From NCBI GenBank assembly GCA_007123775.1, contig SLGK01000072.1:1-64000 (forward strand): a stretch of 64,000 nucleotides of DNA. The letters are read 5' to 3'. Position 1 is the stretch's first letter; each line of letters opens with the position of its first letter. The notes below the pieces were generated by a model, which had not been told where the DNA came from, did no database searches, and saw only the letters and a program-made list of their open reading frames with translations. Position numbers and translations under genes: made by a program. Positions 51,824 through 60,099 of the stretch are shown in pieces. This DNA is from Anaerolineae bacterium (GTDB taxonomy: Bacteria; Chloroflexota; Anaerolineae; Promineifilales; Promineifilaceae).

Positions 51824-52723
51824 ATGAACGAAAGTGATTTCGTTTTTCGACGGGCACGAGCAGCCGATGAAACGGCCGTTCGTGCCCTGTCTGCTTTAAT
51901 CTGGGGGGGCGAGGATTACGCCGGGGGCAGTTTCCACGAGTGGTTGGCTGACGAGATGGGCCAGTTTACGGTCGTCTATGACGGCGACCGGCTGGCCGCT
52001 TTTGGCAAGTTAAGCTGCCTCAGCCCCGGCGAATGGTGGCTGGAAGGGCTGCGCGTTCACCCGGACTACCGGGGGCGCGGCCTGGCCCGGCTGCTCCACG
52101 ATCACGCCCTGACGCTGGCCGACGAGATGGGCAGCGGCACGCTCCGTTTCTCTACCGCCTCGACCACCCCGGCCACCCACCGCCTGGCAGAAACGACCGG
52201 TTTTACGCGGACCCAGGTGCGCCTTTGGGCCGGTGTAGAGCGGGCGGAAGGCGCGGTCCCGGCTGAGCCTGTGGCGTTATTTGTGCCGGTGGAACGGGCG
52301 GAGTTAACGGCCGTTACCACCCATCTGACCCAATCTGACCAATTCGCCGCCTGTACCGGCCTGTTCGAGCATGACTGGAAGTTGTGGCTCATTTTGCCCC
52401 GTCTGGAACAGCTTCAGTCCGAGCAGCGGCTGTTCCGCTGGCTGCGGCAGGGTCAGGCAGCCGGACTTGTTATCCGCACCCTGTCAGAGCGCAGCGCCAG
52501 CCTCAGCTATTTCCAGGCCGATCCGACCGACTGGTCCCACCTGCTGTCTGACGCCCGGCGCTGGCTGTTGGCCACCGGCGCGGACGAGGTTCGCACCAAG
52601 CCACCCAAATCGGCCACGATGCAAGCAGCTCTGCTGGCGGCTGCCTGGCAGGTGGATGAGGAATTTGAACTGTGGGGGTATGAACGGCCGTTGGGCACCG
52701 CAGCGCAAACAGCTACTGTCTGA
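51824..52723 (+). CDS. GNAT-family N-acetyltransferase
   Basis: 299 residues. The first ~150 residues hold one GNAT domain: acetyl-CoA motif LRVHPDYRGRGLARLLHDHAL near 85-105. The second half is a weak GNAT-like domain or an added helical part (WLLATGADEVRTKPP). Substrate unknown. It starts 7 bp after a word hairpin and has no strong ribosome-binding site (TTGGTTCC). Confidence 0.8.
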   Translation: MNESDFVFRRARAADETAVRALSALIWGGEDYAGGSFHEWLADEMGQFTVVYDGDRLAAFGKLSCLSPGEWWLEGLRVHPDYRGRGLARLLHDHALTLADEMGSGTLRFSTASTTPATHRLAETTGFTRTQVRLWAGVERAEGAVPAEPVALFVPVERAELTAVTTHLTQSDQFAACTGLFEHDWKLWLILPRLEQLQSEQRLFRWLRQGQAAGLVIRTLSERSASLSYFQADPTDWSHLLSDARRWLLATGADEVRTKPPKSATMQAALLAAAWQVDEEFELWGYERPLGTAAQTATV

Positions 52724-52946
52724 CAAAACCAATGCTTCAACAATCAGGGGAAGGGCTAACAACCGGATCAGCGTCGCTGTGCCAGATGACGCTGGCCTTC
52801 AGCTTGACAGGTTTGCCAGAGCAATGGTATACCTTATGGTAATGAGCATCGTTCTGCATGTGGCGGCGTTGTCACACCTGCTGCTGCATGAGCAAGCAGC
52901 GCGTAATGCGTAATGGGTTTACGCACCACGCACTAAAGGATCACAT
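52724..52946 (+). promoter_or_regulatory. leader with promoter and word hairpin upstream of the membrane protein
   Basis: No gene is seen in this 223-bp gap. TTGACA (52804-52809) and TATACC (52828-52833) are spaced 18 nt and are the best promoter. A short class B hairpin (GCGTAATGCGTAA and TTACGCACCACGC, about 52901-52933) lies just before the ATG at 52947. Confidence 0.4.
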
Positions 52947-53867
52947 ATGAATTTACATCTTGGTTTGGCCTTTCGCCTGTTGATACGAACGTCATCTATT
53001 CTATTGATTCGCATTGGTTACTATCTGCTATTTTGGGCCGCTTTGCTCATATTGTTAGGGATCATTGTGGGTATTAGTTACCTGGTTAGCCAATTGAATG
53101 AAACATTGGGCTTCTGGGTAGGTTTGATTGGCTACATTCTCCTCATTCCGGCCTATTTATGGGCCAACCGTTATATCTTTTACCTGCTAAAAGGGGCACA
53201 TCTGGCAGTGGTGGCGCAGTTATTGCAGCAGGGCAAACTGCCGGCCGGAACGACGCAGGTAGAGTGGGGCAAGCAGCAAGTCTTAGACCGCTTTGGCGAG
53301 GTCAGCGTCATGTTTTTGGTAGACCGCATGGTGCGGCGCGTCGTCAGCCGTTTTTCGCGTCAGGTGATGCGGGTTACGCGCTGGATACCGGGTAACTTCG
53401 GCCGTCGGATTAGCAGCATGGTTTCGCGCCTGCTCTATTACGGCACAAATTACATTGATGAAGCAATCCTGGCTCGCACCTTCTGGATAGACAAGGGCAG
53501 CGTATGGCATGGTGCCAGAGAGGGCCTGATTTTATACGCCATGGCCTGGCGCACGCTGCTGCCCAACGCCCTGGCCCTGATGCTGCTGAGCTATGTGCCC
53601 GTTATTGCCATTATCCTGATTCTGCTCATACCGGTTGGCCTGATTCTGTCGCTGGTATCGGGGACTGCGGCCGTATTTGTGGTTGTAGCCGCGCTGATTT
53701 TGGTCTGGTTCACCAAACAAGTAGTCGGTGATACCTTTGCCATGATCGCCATGGTGGCAGCCTACCACCGCGCTACTTATGATCTCGATCTGAGTACCGA
53801 AATTGAACGTCAGTTGGAGCAAATCAGCCCTCAATTCCGCGAGATTCAGCAGAAGGTTGGGTTATAG
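52947..53867 (+). CDS. multi-pass membrane protein, unknown
   Basis: 306 residues. Three N-terminal helices (about 20-100), a basic cytosolic stretch (100-170) and a second group of hydrophobic segments (about 190-275). No family recognised; distantly similar in layout to stomatin-free transport or glycerophosphoryl-type membrane proteins, but I cannot assign it. RBS AAAGGA before ATG 52947. Confidence 0.6.
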   Translation: MNLHLGLAFRLLIRTSSILLIRIGYYLLFWAALLILLGIIVGISYLVSQLNETLGFWVGLIGYILLIPAYLWANRYIFYLLKGAHLAVVAQLLQQGKLPAGTTQVEWGKQQVLDRFGEVSVMFLVDRMVRRVVSRFSRQVMRVTRWIPGNFGRRISSMVSRLLYYGTNYIDEAILARTFWIDKGSVWHGAREGLILYAMAWRTLLPNALALMLLSYVPVIAIILILLIPVGLILSLVSGTAAVFVVVAALILVWFTKQVVGDTFAMIAMVAAYHRATYDLDLSTEIERQLEQISPQFREIQQKVGL

Positions 53868-53911
53868 TTGGGGTTGTAAAAGCGGGGTCTTTTGGATTTC
53901 GTCGGGTTTAC

Positions 53912-53967
53912 CGTAAAACGTAAAACGTAATGCGTAAGGTCTCTCTGGTTACGTTTTACGTTTTACG
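53912..53967. repeat. class A word hairpin, 19-bp perfect
   Basis: CGTAAAACGTAAAACGTAA (53912-53930) pairs perfectly with 53949-53967 over an 18-nt loop. Between convergent genes (membrane protein and msrQ). Confidence 0.85.
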
Positions 53968-54004
53968 CATTACGCCCCTTGAATTCCCAAAAAGCCACAA
54001 AGCG

Positions 54005-54613
54005 TTAATTTTTCGTGCGCCAGGCGTAGAAGAGCCGGATGCCAAACAGCACAGCCAGGATCAGGGCAAAGATGATGGGCTGGGTGTAATATTGGCGCAC
54101 CAGCAAGGCATAGTGGACGATGGCCAGAATGGCCGCCAGATAGCTAAGGCGGTGCAGCAGTTTCCAGCGTTTGTAGCCCAGCCAGGTGATGCTGTGGTGA
54201 GTAGAGGTGAGGGCCAGCGGCACTAAAATGAGGAAGGCAACCAGCCCAACCTGCGTATATTCGTTGGTCCGCATCGCTTCAACCACCAGGTCCATTTCAA
54301 AGCCATAATCCAGCCCCACAAAGATGAGCAGGTGAATACCGGCGTAGAAAAAGGCGTAGAGGCCGAGCAACCGTCTGACGGGAAAAACCCAGTTCCAGCC
54401 AATGACGAGGTTGAGCGGCGTACAGGCCAGGGAAAGGATCAGCAGGACCAGGGCAGTTTTGCCTGTTCGTAGAGTGAGGGTGTGGATGGGGTTGATGCCG
54501 AGTGTGTTTTGCCAGTAACCCCAAAGTAGGGCCAGCAGGGGCAGCAGAGCCAGCAAATGTACGAGGCGGTTTAACCAGATTTGGTGGGGGGATAACGGCC
54601 GTTTACCTTTCAT
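54005..54613 (-). CDS. msrQ: heme-binding membrane subunit of methionine-sulfoxide reductase
   Basis: 202 residues, about six helices, ferric-reductase-like. It passes electrons from the quinone pool to MsrP. Conserved His residues that hold haem appear in AFFYAGIHLLIF and STHHSITWLGYKRWKLLHRLSYLAAI. The msrP gene lies just upstream on the same strand, so the two form the msrPQ unit, in the order P then Q, with a class D hairpin in the gap. Confidence 0.88.
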   Translation of the reverse strand: MKGKRPLSPHQIWLNRLVHLLALLPLLALLWGYWQNTLGINPIHTLTLRTGKTALVLLILSLACTPLNLVIGWNWVFPVRRLLGLYAFFYAGIHLLIFVGLDYGFEMDLVVEAMRTNEYTQVGLVAFLILVPLALTSTHHSITWLGYKRWKLLHRLSYLAAILAIVHYALLVRQYYTQPIIFALILAVLFGIRLFYAWRTKN

Positions 54614-54632
54614 AATTGCCCTAGCTACCTCA

Positions 54633-54692
54633 AGATTGGACCAATCTTACGCACCCAATTGCTGTATCGGCCAGAGCAAATTGGTCCAATCT
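54633..54692. repeat. class D hairpin copy between msrP and msrQ
   Basis: AGATTGGACCAAT (54633-54645) and ATTGGTCCAATCT (54680-54692), identical to the stem arms at 15942-15974 but with a 34-nt loop. Confidence 0.8.
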
Positions 54693-54702
54693 GGCTTACA
54701 GC

Positions 54703-55644
54703 CTAAAAATTCTCAGTCAAGTCCATCCCCTCATACAAAGGGGCCACTTCATCATACCCGTTAAACAAGAAGGTACGGCGGCGGCGCACCTCACCAATGC
54801 GCCGTTCAGTCGCCTGCGACCAGCGGGGATGGGGCACGTTGGGATTGACGTTGGCATAAAAGCCATACTCACGCGGCGAAGATCGCATCCAAAACGACTC
54901 CGGCTGGTCCTCAACCAGGTCAATTTTGACAATCGACTTGATGCTCTTAAAACCATACTTCCAGGGCACCACCAGACGAATCGGTGCCCCGTTTTGGGGG
55001 CTTAAATCCTTGTCGTAGAGACCGGTAGACAGAATAGTCAGCTCGTGCATCGCTTCGTCCAGGCGCAGCCCTTCCACGTAAGGCCACTCATACCAGTCGG
55101 TGCGCTGGCCGGGCATTTGCGCCGGGTCATAGAGCGTTTCAAAGCGAACGTAGCGGGCTGCGGGCAATGGCTCTACCTGCGCCAATAGTTTGTGCAGGGG
55201 GAAGCCCAGCCAGGGAATGACCATCGACCAGCCTTCGACACAGCGCAGCCGGTAGATGCGCTCTTCCTGATCAAACCGCCGCTTGAGGTCGTCTACGTCA
55301 TAGACGCCAGGGTTACGCACCAAACCACCCACCGCTACTTCCCAGGGAGAGGTAATTAAATCGCGGGCCAGTTCGGCAACGCCTTCTTTGTCACGGGTGA
55401 ATTCGTAGAAGTTGACGTAGTTGAGAATCTCTTGCTCGCTGGTGAGGGTGTCGGGAAGTGGGGTAGAGGTGGGGGCAGGAACGGCCGTTCCCTCTTCATC
55501 TACCGTTGGCGGCGGCGACCCACAAGCAGCTAACAGGGCTGCAGCCGACAAAGCCGCGCCCCCTTTCATAAACTGACGCCGGTTGATATATAGCGCTTCG
55601 GGTGTAATTTCTGAAGCAGGGATGGTGTTGCGGAATTTTGCCAT
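54703..55644 (-). CDS. msrP: protein-methionine-sulfoxide reductase, molybdopterin subunit
   Basis: 313 residues. It repairs oxidised methionine in exported proteins. The N-terminus is a Tat signal ([10 protein letters not shown]) that runs into a lipobox (LLAAC, Cys41), so it is probably a lipoprotein; E. coli MsrP is not. The molybdenum-binding Cys is in [16 protein letters not shown] (Cys135). A Thr/Pro linker separates the anchor and the domain. With msrQ downstream and a di-haem peroxidase upstream, all on one strand, it looks like an oxidative stress group. Confidence 0.92.
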   Translation of the reverse strand: MAKFRNTIPASEITPEALYINRRQFMKGGAALSAAALLAACGSPPPTVDEEGTAVPAPTSTPLPDTLTSEQEILNYVNFYEFTRDKEGVAELARDLITSPWEVAVGGLVRNPGVYDVDDLKRRFDQEERIYRLRCVEGWSMVIPWLGFPLHKLLAQVEPLPAARYVRFETLYDPAQMPGQRTDWYEWPYVEGLRLDEAMHELTILSTGLYDKDLSPQNGAPIRLVVPWKYGFKSIKSIVKIDLVEDQPESFWMRSSPREYGFYANVNPNVPHPRWSQATERRIGEVRRRRTFLFNGYDEVAPLYEGMDLTENF

Positions 55645-55660
55645 GGGGGTACAGGACGTA

Positions 55661-55695
55661 GTGCGTAGTGCGTAATCAATCTACGCACTACGCAC
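55661..55695. repeat. class B word hairpin
   Basis: GTGCGTAGTGCGTA (55661-55674) pairs perfectly with 55682-55695 over a 7-nt loop, between the peroxidase gene and msrP on the minus strand. Confidence 0.85.
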
Positions 55696-55704
55696 CTATT
55701 CTAA

Positions 55705-56796
55705 TTAACTGCCAGAATACTCATACGGTCCGGGTGTATCAGGACCCGCTTCAGGGAATTCTGGTACTTCAATATAATCCCAGGGCAGTTCACCTGTCAA
55801 GGCTTCCAAGAAAGCCACAATATCAGTCACTTGTTCACCCGTCAATTCACGGCCAAGCTGGTAACGGGCCATAATCTCAACCATTTCACCCAGAGAGTCG
55901 ATACTGCCATCGTGCATGTAGGGGCCAGTCTCTGCGATGTTACGCAGGCTGGGCACTTTGAAGACAAACATGTCAGCTTCGTCACCGGTAATGATAAAGC
56001 GACCCTCATCGGTTATATCAGGATAGGGTTCTACCTGACCCATAACGGCGTAGCGCTCACCACCGATGGCCGGGCCATAGTGGCAGGAGGCGCAACCCAC
56101 GTTGACAAAGAGAGCCAAACCACGCTTCTCCTGGTCGGTCAGGGCATCTTCATTCCCTTCTAGCAGTTCGTCAAAGCGGTCGGGGGTCATCAGCTTGCGC
56201 TCAAACCCGCCAATGGCGCGACCCACGTTCTCATAGTTGATGGGATCGGGATCGCCAGGGAAGGCGGCCTCAAACAGCGGCGCATAGCCAGGGATGGTAC
56301 TCAGAACGAGAATTACATACTCCGGATCGGGCATACCCATTTCACCGGCATCCAGAATGGGGCCGAGGGCTTGCTCTTCCAGGTCGGCCGCACGGCCATC
56401 CCAGAATTGGGCGATGTGCAGGGCGGCATTGTAGACGGTGGGCGAGTTACGGCCAACGGGTTGGCCATCATGGCCCAACGAGAATTGCAGGCCATCCACG
56501 CCATATTGATCGAGAAAATGGCAAGAATTACAGCTCATCTCCTGGCTGATGGAAATGCGCTCTTCGTAAAAGAGCAGCCGGCCGAGATCAATCAACTCAT
56601 CGGTCAGCTCGTATCCCTCTGGCTCAACGACTTCGGGCAGCGGGCTGAATGCACTCAACAATTCAGGCCGGTATTCATCCATCGCCCGCGGCGCGTCGGG
56701 AACGGCCGTTGGCTCCGGGGCGGCGTCCTGACGACAAGCGACTAACAGCAGCAGGATCAGCACGGCCGACCCCAATGTTAAGACAATCTTTCTCAT
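55705..56796 (-). CDS. di-haem cytochrome c peroxidase (MauG/CcpA family)
   Basis: 363 residues. A lipoprotein signal (LILLLLVAC, Cys21) and two haem sites: CNSCH (89-93) and CASCH near 235. Between them the family residues WDGRA and the Gly-Arg-Lys pattern (GRAIGGFERKL). It reduces H2O2 with electrons from small cytochromes, outside the membrane; a MauG-like role cannot be ruled out. GGAGA lies before the ATG. It precedes msrPQ on the same strand. Confidence 0.9.
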   Translation of the reverse strand: MRKIVLTLGSAVLILLLLVACRQDAAPEPTAVPDAPRAMDEYRPELLSAFSPLPEVVEPEGYELTDELIDLGRLLFYEERISISQEMSCNSCHFLDQYGVDGLQFSLGHDGQPVGRNSPTVYNAALHIAQFWDGRAADLEEQALGPILDAGEMGMPDPEYVILVLSTIPGYAPLFEAAFPGDPDPINYENVGRAIGGFERKLMTPDRFDELLEGNEDALTDQEKRGLALFVNVGCASCHYGPAIGGERYAVMGQVEPYPDITDEGRFIITGDEADMFVFKVPSLRNIAETGPYMHDGSIDSLGEMVEIMARYQLGRELTGEQVTDIVAFLEALTGELPWDYIEVPEFPEAGPDTPGPYEYSGS

Positions 56797-57125
56797 GGTC
56801 TTCTCCTTAGGTAACTAATAATCTGTTTTGGGGATTATGTTAACCCCAAAATCAAACAAGGTACATTAAGTCATTAATTATAGGCATTTGTCAGATGCTT
56901 CAACCTGTACTACCTCATAAACTAGGCAGAACGTTTGTCACTTTTCCAGGCAAAATGCACGTTGCAAAGGCGGAGCCGGTCACAAGTTGAGTAGCACACT
57001 CGATTGAGATTAAGTGACTTGACATCTATGACGCACTGTGTTATATTACGGTCATGACGCGATGCGTCATTATAGATATTGAAAATGAACGGGGCGATCT
57101 GCCCGCTGATCTGGAGGTTTTAACC
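56797..57125 (+). promoter_or_regulatory. 329-bp gap with phasin promoter and operator
   Basis: No gene. A hairpin (TTTTGGGG at 56826-56833 and CCCCAAAA at 56844-56851) lies near the peroxidase start. At the right end TTGACA (57019-57024) and TATATT (57042-57047), 17 nt apart, form a strong promoter with +1 near 57054. ATGACGC-GAT-GCGTCAT (57054-57070) is a perfect 7-bp inverted repeat at the start point, with a further half-site ATGACGC at 57028-57034 between the -35 and -10: a likely repressor operator. Confidence 0.7.
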
Positions 57126-57524
57126 ATGACTAAAGAAGCTGTAATCAGTGTAGAAGTAGATGTAACCGAAGAACGCAATATGATCGTTGACGGTGCTCAA
57201 ACCGTCGTCCGCGCCGGTCTCGGCGTGGTTGGTATGGGGCAAGACGCCGCTGCCAGCGCGCAGGAAGAGATTGTGAAGCTGTTTGACAAACTGGTTGAGC
57301 GCGGCGAAGAGGTTGAGAAAGAACGTCGGCAGCAGTTTGACGAATTCGTCGAAGCGCGTCAGAAAGAAGCCAAAGAGCAGCGCAAAAAGGCTGAAAAGGA
57401 CCTGGAGAAGCGGATTGAGACCGTTTTGCACAGCCTGAATATCCCCACCCGCAAGGATGTGGAGAGCCTGAATCGGAAAATCAATACGCTGACCCGCAAG
57501 ATTAACGAATTGCAGAAAGCGTAG
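57126..57524 (+). CDS. phasin-type granule-associated protein
   Basis: 132 residues from ATG 57126 with GGAGG upstream; an in-frame ATG at 57054 coincides with the operator and is not used, I believe. Helical, with an N-terminal hydrophobic stretch (VVRAGLGVVGMGQDAA) and a highly charged coiled coil (EEVEKERRQQFDEFVEARQKEAKEQRKKAEKDLEKR), ending IPTRKDVESLNRKINTLTRKINEL, as in PhaF/PhaI-like phasins, which coat polyhydroxyalkanoate granules. No PHA synthase is in the window. Apparently under operator control. Confidence 0.75.
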   Translation: MTKEAVISVEVDVTEERNMIVDGAQTVVRAGLGVVGMGQDAAASAQEEIVKLFDKLVERGEEVEKERRQQFDEFVEARQKEAKEQRKKAEKDLEKRIETVLHSLNIPTRKDVESLNRKINTLTRKINELQKA

Positions 57525-57584
57525 TACGTATTGCGTAGGGCGTAGTGCGTAGGGCGTAGAATGACAAGTACGTACTACGCACTA
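57521..57584. repeat. class B word array between convergent genes
   Basis: GTAGTACGTATTGCGTAGGGCGTAGTGCG words, then TACGTACTACGCACTA (57569-57584) as partial complement. Between the phasin and the second exporter. Confidence 0.7.
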
Positions 57585-57587
57585 TCC

Positions 57588-59396
57588 CTATCTTTCACCC
57601 GTTTGCACGCGCCACAGGCTGGCGTAGACGCCGTCGGTTTGAACCAACTCCTCGTGACGGCCGTATTCCTTCACCTTGCCCTGCTCCAACACGTAAATCC
57701 GATCGGCATGGCGCACCGTTGACAGGCGGTGGGCGATGATGATAGTCGTCCGGCCCACCGTAATGCGGGCCATCGAGCGCTGAATGGCCGCCTCGGTTTC
57801 GTTGTCTACGGCCGACGTGGCTTCATCCAAAATCAGCACCGGCGGGTCTTTCAACACGGCGCGAGCAATCGACAGCCGCTGCCGCTGGCCGCCCGACAAC
57901 TTCTGACCTCGCTCCCCCACAATCGTATCGTACCCGTCCGGCAACTGTTGGATAAATTCATGGGCCTCGGCAATCTTGGCCGCTTCGACAATTTCATCTA
58001 GCGTGGCGTCAAAGCTGCCGTAGGCGATATTCTCGCGCACCGTGCCGTGGAACAGGTAGACGTCCTGGCTGACGAAACCAATGGCCCCGCGCAAATCGGC
58101 CAGACGCAGCTCACGAATGTTATGACCATCCAGCGTAATGCGCCCGCCTTGAATGTCGTAAAAGCGGAGCAGCAGCTTCACAATCGTCGTCTTGCCAGAG
58201 CCGGTCGAACCTACCAGGGCAATCGTTTCTCCGGCCGGGATGTGTAGCGAGATGTCGCGGATGACGGTCGGATTGTACCCTTTCAAACTCGGCCCATTCT
58301 CCCCATACTGAAAAACCACATGCTCAAAAGATACGTCTCCGGCTACCTCCTCAACCGGCAGGCTTTTGGTGCCGTCGATGATTTTGGTCTCCGTGTCTAA
58401 CAAATCCAGGATGCGTTCGGTGGAAGCCATCGCCCGCTGGTAGAGGTCGAGCGTGTTGCCCAGCCGGGTCAGGGGCCAGAGCAGCCGCTGGGTCATAAAG
58501 ACCAGGACGCTGTAGATACCAACGTTCAACTGGCCGTTGACCACCAGCGTGCCACCAAAAATCAGAATGGCGATGAAGCCGGTGACAATGACCATACGAA
58601 TGATGGGCACAAAGGCGGCGCTGAGGCTGATCGCCTCTTTGTTGCGGCTGCGGTAGGCTTCGCTTTCTTCTTCAATGCGGCTGAGTTCGTGGGATTCGGC
58701 CGTAAAGCTCTTAATGGTAGCAATGCCGCCCAAATTGTTGGCCAGCAGTCCGTTGAGAATGCCGACCCGTTCGCGCACGGCCGCATAGCGAGGAGCCAGC
58801 CGCCGCTGAAAGGCCATCGATCCCCAAAAGACGAAGGGCATGGGCAAGACGGCCATCCAGGCTACCGTCGGGGCCGTGACCATGAAGAGGGTGCCGATGA
58901 CAATCACGGTTGTGATCACCTGAATCAAATCGTTGGCCCCCACGTCGAGGAAGCGCTCCAACTGGTTGATGTCGTCGTTGAGAATGGACATAAGGCCGCC
59001 GGTGCTGCGGTCTTCAAAGTAGGCCATCTCCAGATTTTGCACGTGGTTGTAGGTTTCCAGGCGCAGATCGTGCTGGAGGGTTTGGGCCAGGTTGCGCCAC
59101 AGCAGGGCAAAGGCGTACTCAAAAGCGGATTCGAGTGCCCAGATAACGGCCGTTAACACCCCCAATACCCACAACTGCGTCACCACATCGGTAATACCCA
59201 GCCGGGCCAGATAAGAGGCTTCCTGTGAAACCACCACATCGACAGCCACGCCGATCAGCGCCGGCGGGGCCAGGTCAAACACTTTGTTGAGAACGGAGCA
59301 AATCGAGGCCAGCCAGATTTGTTTGCGGTGCGGTCCCGCATACCGAATCAGGCGCAGCAGGGGGTAGGGTTTGTCATCGTTAGTCGTCGTTGTCAT
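57588..59396 (-). CDS. ABC transporter, fused permease and ATPase (second exporter)
   Basis: 602 residues from ATG 59396 (AAGGTG upstream). Six-helix membrane domain (about 25-315) and ATPase domain: Walker [10 protein letters not shown] near 398, [10 protein letters not shown] near 500, DEATSAVD. Homodimeric or paired exporter; substrate unknown. It follows the globin gene on the same strand with a word hairpin between them. Confidence 0.9.
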   Translation of the reverse strand: MTTTTNDDKPYPLLRLIRYAGPHRKQIWLASICSVLNKVFDLAPPALIGVAVDVVVSQEASYLARLGITDVVTQLWVLGVLTAVIWALESAFEYAFALLWRNLAQTLQHDLRLETYNHVQNLEMAYFEDRSTGGLMSILNDDINQLERFLDVGANDLIQVITTVIVIGTLFMVTAPTVAWMAVLPMPFVFWGSMAFQRRLAPRYAAVRERVGILNGLLANNLGGIATIKSFTAESHELSRIEEESEAYRSRNKEAISLSAAFVPIIRMVIVTGFIAILIFGGTLVVNGQLNVGIYSVLVFMTQRLLWPLTRLGNTLDLYQRAMASTERILDLLDTETKIIDGTKSLPVEEVAGDVSFEHVVFQYGENGPSLKGYNPTVIRDISLHIPAGETIALVGSTGSGKTTIVKLLLRFYDIQGGRITLDGHNIRELRLADLRGAIGFVSQDVYLFHGTVRENIAYGSFDATLDEIVEAAKIAEAHEFIQQLPDGYDTIVGERGQKLSGGQRQRLSIARAVLKDPPVLILDEATSAVDNETEAAIQRSMARITVGRTTIIIAHRLSTVRHADRIYVLEQGKVKEYGRHEELVQTDGVYASLWRVQTGER

Positions 59397-59412
59397 CAAT
59401 TCACCTTGGAAC

Positions 59413-59474
59413 GTAAAGCGTAAAGCGTAAAACGTAAGGCGCAATCCCCTCACGCTTTACGTTTTACGTTTTAC
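59413..59474. repeat. class A word hairpin
   Basis: GTAAAACGTAA in the left arm (59413-59438 region) pairs with TTACGTTTTAC in the right arm. The right arm runs into the stop codon (59471-59473) of the globin gene on the minus strand. Confidence 0.75.
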
Positions 59475-59899
59475 TTTTTGTTCACCATCCAGCGGGAAAA
59501 GCCGTGGAGGAAGTCGTGGAAGCCGGGCAGATGCTCGGCCGGGAAATTATAGCGCTCTTCGGCATCGGCCAGGACCGCCTCGAAGCAGTCGAGCCAGACC
59601 TGCCGGGCTGCTTCGTCAATGGGAAAGGGCATATGGCGGGCACGCATGGCCGGATTGCCGTACCGTTCATGGTAGAGCGGTGGTCCGCCCAGCAGCCCCA
59701 CAAAAAAAGCGGCCGATTTCTCTGACGCCTTCTGCATATCCTGGGGGAACATAAAACGGATAGGGGACTGCTCCAGTTCGGCGTAAAAGTCGGCCGTCAT
59801 GCGAAAGATGTTGGCCTCGCCCATGTGGGTATAAATTTCGCGGCTGGGCGGAGCAGCCTGGTTGGGACCGCTGGGCGGGGTATAAGGTTGTTGGGTCAT
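59471..59899 (-). CDS. group II-type truncated hemoglobin
   Basis: 142 residues. The 2-on-2 globin core starts near residue 22 after a Pro-rich N-terminal tail; the proximal His is in RARHMPFPI (His89) and the GGPPLYHERYG and ARQVWLDCFEAVL segments are typical of group II (GlbO-like) proteins. It binds O2 or NO; the partner or role is not shown. No strong ribosome-binding site is seen before the ATG at 59899. Confidence 0.85.
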   Translation of the reverse strand: MTQQPYTPPSGPNQAAPPSREIYTHMGEANIFRMTADFYAELEQSPIRFMFPQDMQKASEKSAAFFVGLLGGPPLYHERYGNPAMRARHMPFPIDEAARQVWLDCFEAVLADAEERYNFPAEHLPGFHDFLHGFSRWMVNKK

Positions 59900-59943
59900 A
59901 AGTAAAGAGGTTAACGCAAAGGGGGCAGGAGGGCAAAGAATAA

Positions 59944-59979
59944 TTAACTGTTGAATTGTTGAATTGCTGAATTGTTAAT
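59944..59979. repeat. TTGAATTG word array
   Basis: Three to four tandem copies of a GTTGAATT-like 9-mer word ahead of the globin gene. Short tandem words without a second arm. Confidence 0.5.
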
Positions 59980-60002
59980 GATCGCCGCCAGTGGGGTAAG
60001 GA

Positions 60003-60057
60003 AACGTGTTCACAACACGTTCGGCATCGCCCGGATAACGTGCTTGCCACACGTTTC
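60003..60057. repeat. CGTGTT palindrome pair
   Basis: AACGTGTT-CAC-AACACGTT (8-bp perfect stem) followed 16 nt later by AACGTGCTTGCCACACGTT, a weaker palindrome of the same words. First of a nest of palindromes from 60.0 to 61.6 kb. Confidence 0.65.
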
Positions 60058-60087
60058 TCGTTTTAGCTGCTGAATTCCATTTAGCAG

Positions 60088-60093
60088 TATAAT
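60088..60093 (+). promoter_or_regulatory. possible -10 box before the reverse transcriptase remnant
   Basis: TATAAT at 60088-60093, only 6 nt before ATG 60100. No matching -35 is seen. If used, the message would be almost leaderless. Confidence 0.3.
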
Positions 60094-60099
60094 CGAACA

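Noticed and set aside
52371-52913. 180-codon plus-strand frame overlapping the end of the GNAT gene
   Set aside because: Out of frame with the GNAT gene, without start signals; its downstream part crosses a probable promoter.
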